A stretch of DNA of 15,774 nt from Pirellulales bacterium (lineage in GTDB: Bacteria > Planctomycetota > Planctomycetia > Pirellulales > JAICIG01), in NCBI GenBank assembly GCA_025924495.1, contig JAICIG010000157.1:1-15774 (forward strand). The letters run 5' to 3'. The position numbers and the translations under genes were made by a program. The notes under the pieces are model-generated. The model was not told the origin of the DNA, searched no databases, and worked only from the letters and a program-made list of their open reading frames with translations. Below, one piece after another: positions 13,904-15,774 of this stretch. The stretch's first letter is position 1; each line of letters starts with the position of its first letter.

Positions 13904-15774
13904 TGTTTTCAGCCGTCGGAACGAAACGATCGGAGTCGTAACCGTAATAACCGTATTTGTATTCCCAGTCGCGGACCGGCACACCGCTGATCACCGCGCC
14001 CACCAGGTTCGCGCCAGCCGTCGAAAGCCGATTGCATGCCAGCCGCAATTGTGGGCCGCGGCTCAACTCGCGCATCGCGCACACCAGCGTGCCGTCGCCC
14101 GCCGCTGCGATGGTCATGGCCTCGCTGGCGGCAAGCACCGGCGGGGCGTCAACGATAATGTAGCGATATGCCGGGCGCAGCCGCTCCAGCGCCGCCGCGA
14201 ATTCGCCGTGACGCATCGTGGCGTGCGGGCTGCCCAACAATCGACCGGCCGGCAACACGTGAATGGCTTGGCCGGGTTGCGGCACAATCGCCTCATTCAG
14301 CTCGCACCTGTTGTTCAGCACGTCGGCTAGGCCGGGCGAAAGCGGAATCTCGAAGATTTCCTGCAGATCAGGCGCCCGCATGTCGGCATCGATCAGCAAC
14401 ACCGGCTGGCGCACGCTGCGCGCCAAGCTAACCGCCAACGAGGACGCTAGGCTGGTTTTGCCCTCGCGGCTCACCGCGCTGGTGACCACCAGCACTTGGC
14501 AGTTGCGCATCAGCGGCGAGAGCGTCAGCCCAGCACGCAGCGCATCGATGCTTTCTTCAAACGCCACCCGCCCGCGCACCATTCGCTCGTTTGCCTTGTT
14601 GGCAACGGCCAGGCGAGCGGGCAAAGCTGAGATTTCACCAAGGACTTCGAGGTTCGTTTCGGCGGTCACCTGCCCGGCGTCGGAAATGCGGCGCACGCGG
14701 CGTTCCTGTAGCACCGCGAGACCGATCGGCGCGGCAAGCGAAGCGAGAATAGCCACGCCGAACAATTTGAGCGGCACCTTCTCGATTGGTTGCGGCGGTG
14801 GGGTAGCTCGAACGAGCGCCTCGGCCCTTGCCGGAGCGCGGCGCTCGGTTCGCAGCACCACGATCCGGTCGGCGATTTTGCGGTACACTTCGTCCGCTCG
14901 CTGAAGGTCGCTGCGCGCGAACTCCAGGTCGACCGCATCATCGCCCAGCTTCTCGTATTTCGACTGCTGCTCGGCCAGCCGCGACTTCCAGGTCTCCTCA
15001 AGCAGCTTTTGTTCCTGGAGATCGTCACGCAGCAGGTCGATGTCGTCTTTCCGTTGCGAGATCAGCAGCGACTTCAGTTCGGCGGCGACTTCGGGCTCGA
15101 TCTCGGAGCGGAGCTTGGCGAGTGCGTCTTCACACTTGGTTACTTCGGCCTCAAGACGCCTGATGGTGGGCAACAAGGCGTCGCTAGCGCCGTCAACTGG
15201 CTTTTTGTCGTGATACTCGCGCAGCGCGGCCCGCTTAATGCGCAGCTCCTGCTGCAAGCGGCCAATCTCCGGGTGCGATTCAATCGACTGGCTCAAAGCG
15301 CCGCCAGGCACTTCCATGTCGTGTTGTTCCGCCGCTTCTTCCAACGCTTTCAACCGAGCTTCGAGCACCGAGCGTTCGACTTCGGCGGCCGCCACGCGGT
15401 CTTCGATCGCCGAGAGCGGATTGTTCTGCACGACGACGTCGTGCGCGCTGCCCATGAGCAACGGTTCCTTTCCAGTGGCCTTTTTGGTGATGATCCGCAC
15501 GCGCTCTTGAAGTTGCTTCAATTCCGCCTTGCGGTTGCGCTGTTCCTCCATGAGCAGCTCGATAATCCGTTCGGTCTGCTCGCCCGTGCCGTCTCGCTGC
15601 AACGACAGATAGGCTTCGAGGATGGCGTTGGTCACAGTTGCCGCTCCCGCAGCGTCGTGCGCGCGAAAATGGATTTCGCACAGCTCCGAAGTGCCGATGT
15701 ATGTGACTCTCAACCCCTTCGTCAGCCATCGCATCAGCGTTTGATCGGCGGCCTGCGCCTCGCGCGCTTCGGCG
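13884..15774 (-). CDS. Wzc-type polysaccharide co-polymerase with tyrosine autokinase domain (5' end cut by window edge)
   Basis: The frame is open to the right edge, so the N-terminus is missing; 629 residues are visible. Numbering from the Met at 15734: a Wzz-type end 'YIGTSELCEIHF' and a long periplasmic coiled coil (about 50-300), a proline segment and a second membrane helix (about 322-342), then the kinase. The kinase shows Walker A 'AVSREGKTS' (420-428), Walker A' 'VLLIDADMRAPDL' (445-457), Walker B 'YIIVDAPPV' (525-533) and a C-terminal tyrosine cluster with Tyr592, 594, 596, 597 and 599. This is the bacterial tyrosine kinase plan that controls chain length and export by autophosphorylation. 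The usual glycine before Glu-Gly-Lys in Walker A is Arg, although the general A/G-x4-GK-T pattern is kept. The last seven codons overlap the TPR gene start. Confidence 0.94.
   Translation of the reverse strand, partial: AEAREAQAADQTLMRWLTKGLRVTYIGTSELCEIHFRAHDAAGAATVTNAILEAYLSLQRDGTGEQTERIIELLMEEQRNRKAELKQLQERVRIITKKATGKEPLLMGSAHDVVVQNNPLSAIEDRVAAAEVERSVLEARLKALEEAAEQHDMEVPGGALSQSIESHPEIGRLQQELRIKRAALREYHDKKPVDGASDALLPTIRRLEAEVTKCEDALAKLRSEIEPEVAAELKSLLISQRKDDIDLLRDDLQEQKLLEETWKSRLAEQQSKYEKLGDDAVDLEFARSDLQRADEVYRKIADRIVVLRTERRAPARAEALVRATPPPQPIEKVPLKLFGVAILASLAAPIGLAVLQERRVRRISDAGQVTAETNLEVLGEISALPARLAVANKANERMVRGRVAFEESIDALRAGLTLSPLMRNCQVLVVTSAVSREGKTSLASSLAVSLARSVRQPVLLIDADMRAPDLQEIFEIPLSPGLADVLNNRCELNEAIVPQPGQAIHVLPAGRLLGSPHATMRHGEFAAALERLRPAYRYIIVDAPPVLAASEAMTIAAAGDGTLVCAMRELSRGPQLRLACNRLSTAGANLVGAVISGVPVRDWEYKYGYYGYDSDRFVPTAENNGDDNH

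Noticed and set aside
13904..13984. 27-codon upstream extension of the TPR gene
   Set aside because: It lies wholly within the kinase tail; the ATG at 13903 gives the expected short cytoplasmic N-terminus before the membrane anchor.
1..15774. CRISPR arrays, tRNA/rRNA genes, insertion sequences, defence or phage genes
   Set aside because: No regular spaced repeats, RNA gene motifs, transposase or phage-like proteins were seen; the window is accounted for by the polysaccharide cluster.

Overview
The window reads as one minus-strand exopolysaccharide or capsule gene cluster with exosortase-associated features. Eleven genes, two of them cut by the window edges, all run right to left. In transcription order they are: a Wzc-type tyrosine autokinase/chain-length regulator (cut at the right edge), a very large membrane-anchored TPR protein, an EpsI-family (exosortase-associated) protein, a monotopic sugar-1-phosphate transferase, an XrtA-type polysaccharide deacetylase, a GT2 glycosyltransferase of the ExoA kind, a GT4 glycosyltransferase, a Wzx-type flippase, two more GT4 glycosyltransferases, and the first 54 codons of a CapK/phenylacetate-CoA-ligase-like gene (cut at the left edge).

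The pairing of an EpsI domain, a 'DVEDYF' deacetylase, an autokinase and a huge TPR protein, together with generally GC-rich DNA and mostly weak Shine-Dalgarno sequences, suggests a planctomycete (Pirellulales-like) chromosome. This is an inference from gene content. A proteobacterium with an exosortase/EPS locus is the main alternative.

Layout: 13884-15774 autokinase; 9422-13903 TPR protein, whose start overlaps the kinase stop by 20 bp; 9109-9421 a 313-bp gene-free stretch with a terminator-like hairpin just after the TPR stop; 8458-9108 EpsI-like protein; 8370-8457 an 88-bp spacer with two small inverted repeats; then 1-8369 a tightly packed assembly block. In that block each gene starts within 17 bp of, or overlaps, the stop of the one before: a 4-bp ATGA overlap twice, an 8-bp overlap once, and directly abutting TAA-ATG once.

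How the genes probably work together: the sugar-1-phosphate transferase primes undecaprenyl phosphate on the cytoplasmic face. The one GT2 and three GT4 enzymes extend the lipid-linked repeat unit, and the flippase moves it across the inner membrane. The autokinase controls chain length and export, and the deacetylase removes acetyl groups from N-acetylated sugars. The TPR protein and the EpsI-like protein are the least understood parts and tie the locus to exosortase systems. No exosortase, Wzy polymerase, outer-membrane export channel or PEP-CTERM substrate is visible in the window; they could lie outside it. No tRNA, rRNA, CRISPR array or insertion sequence was recognised, and nothing is convincingly coded on the plus strand.
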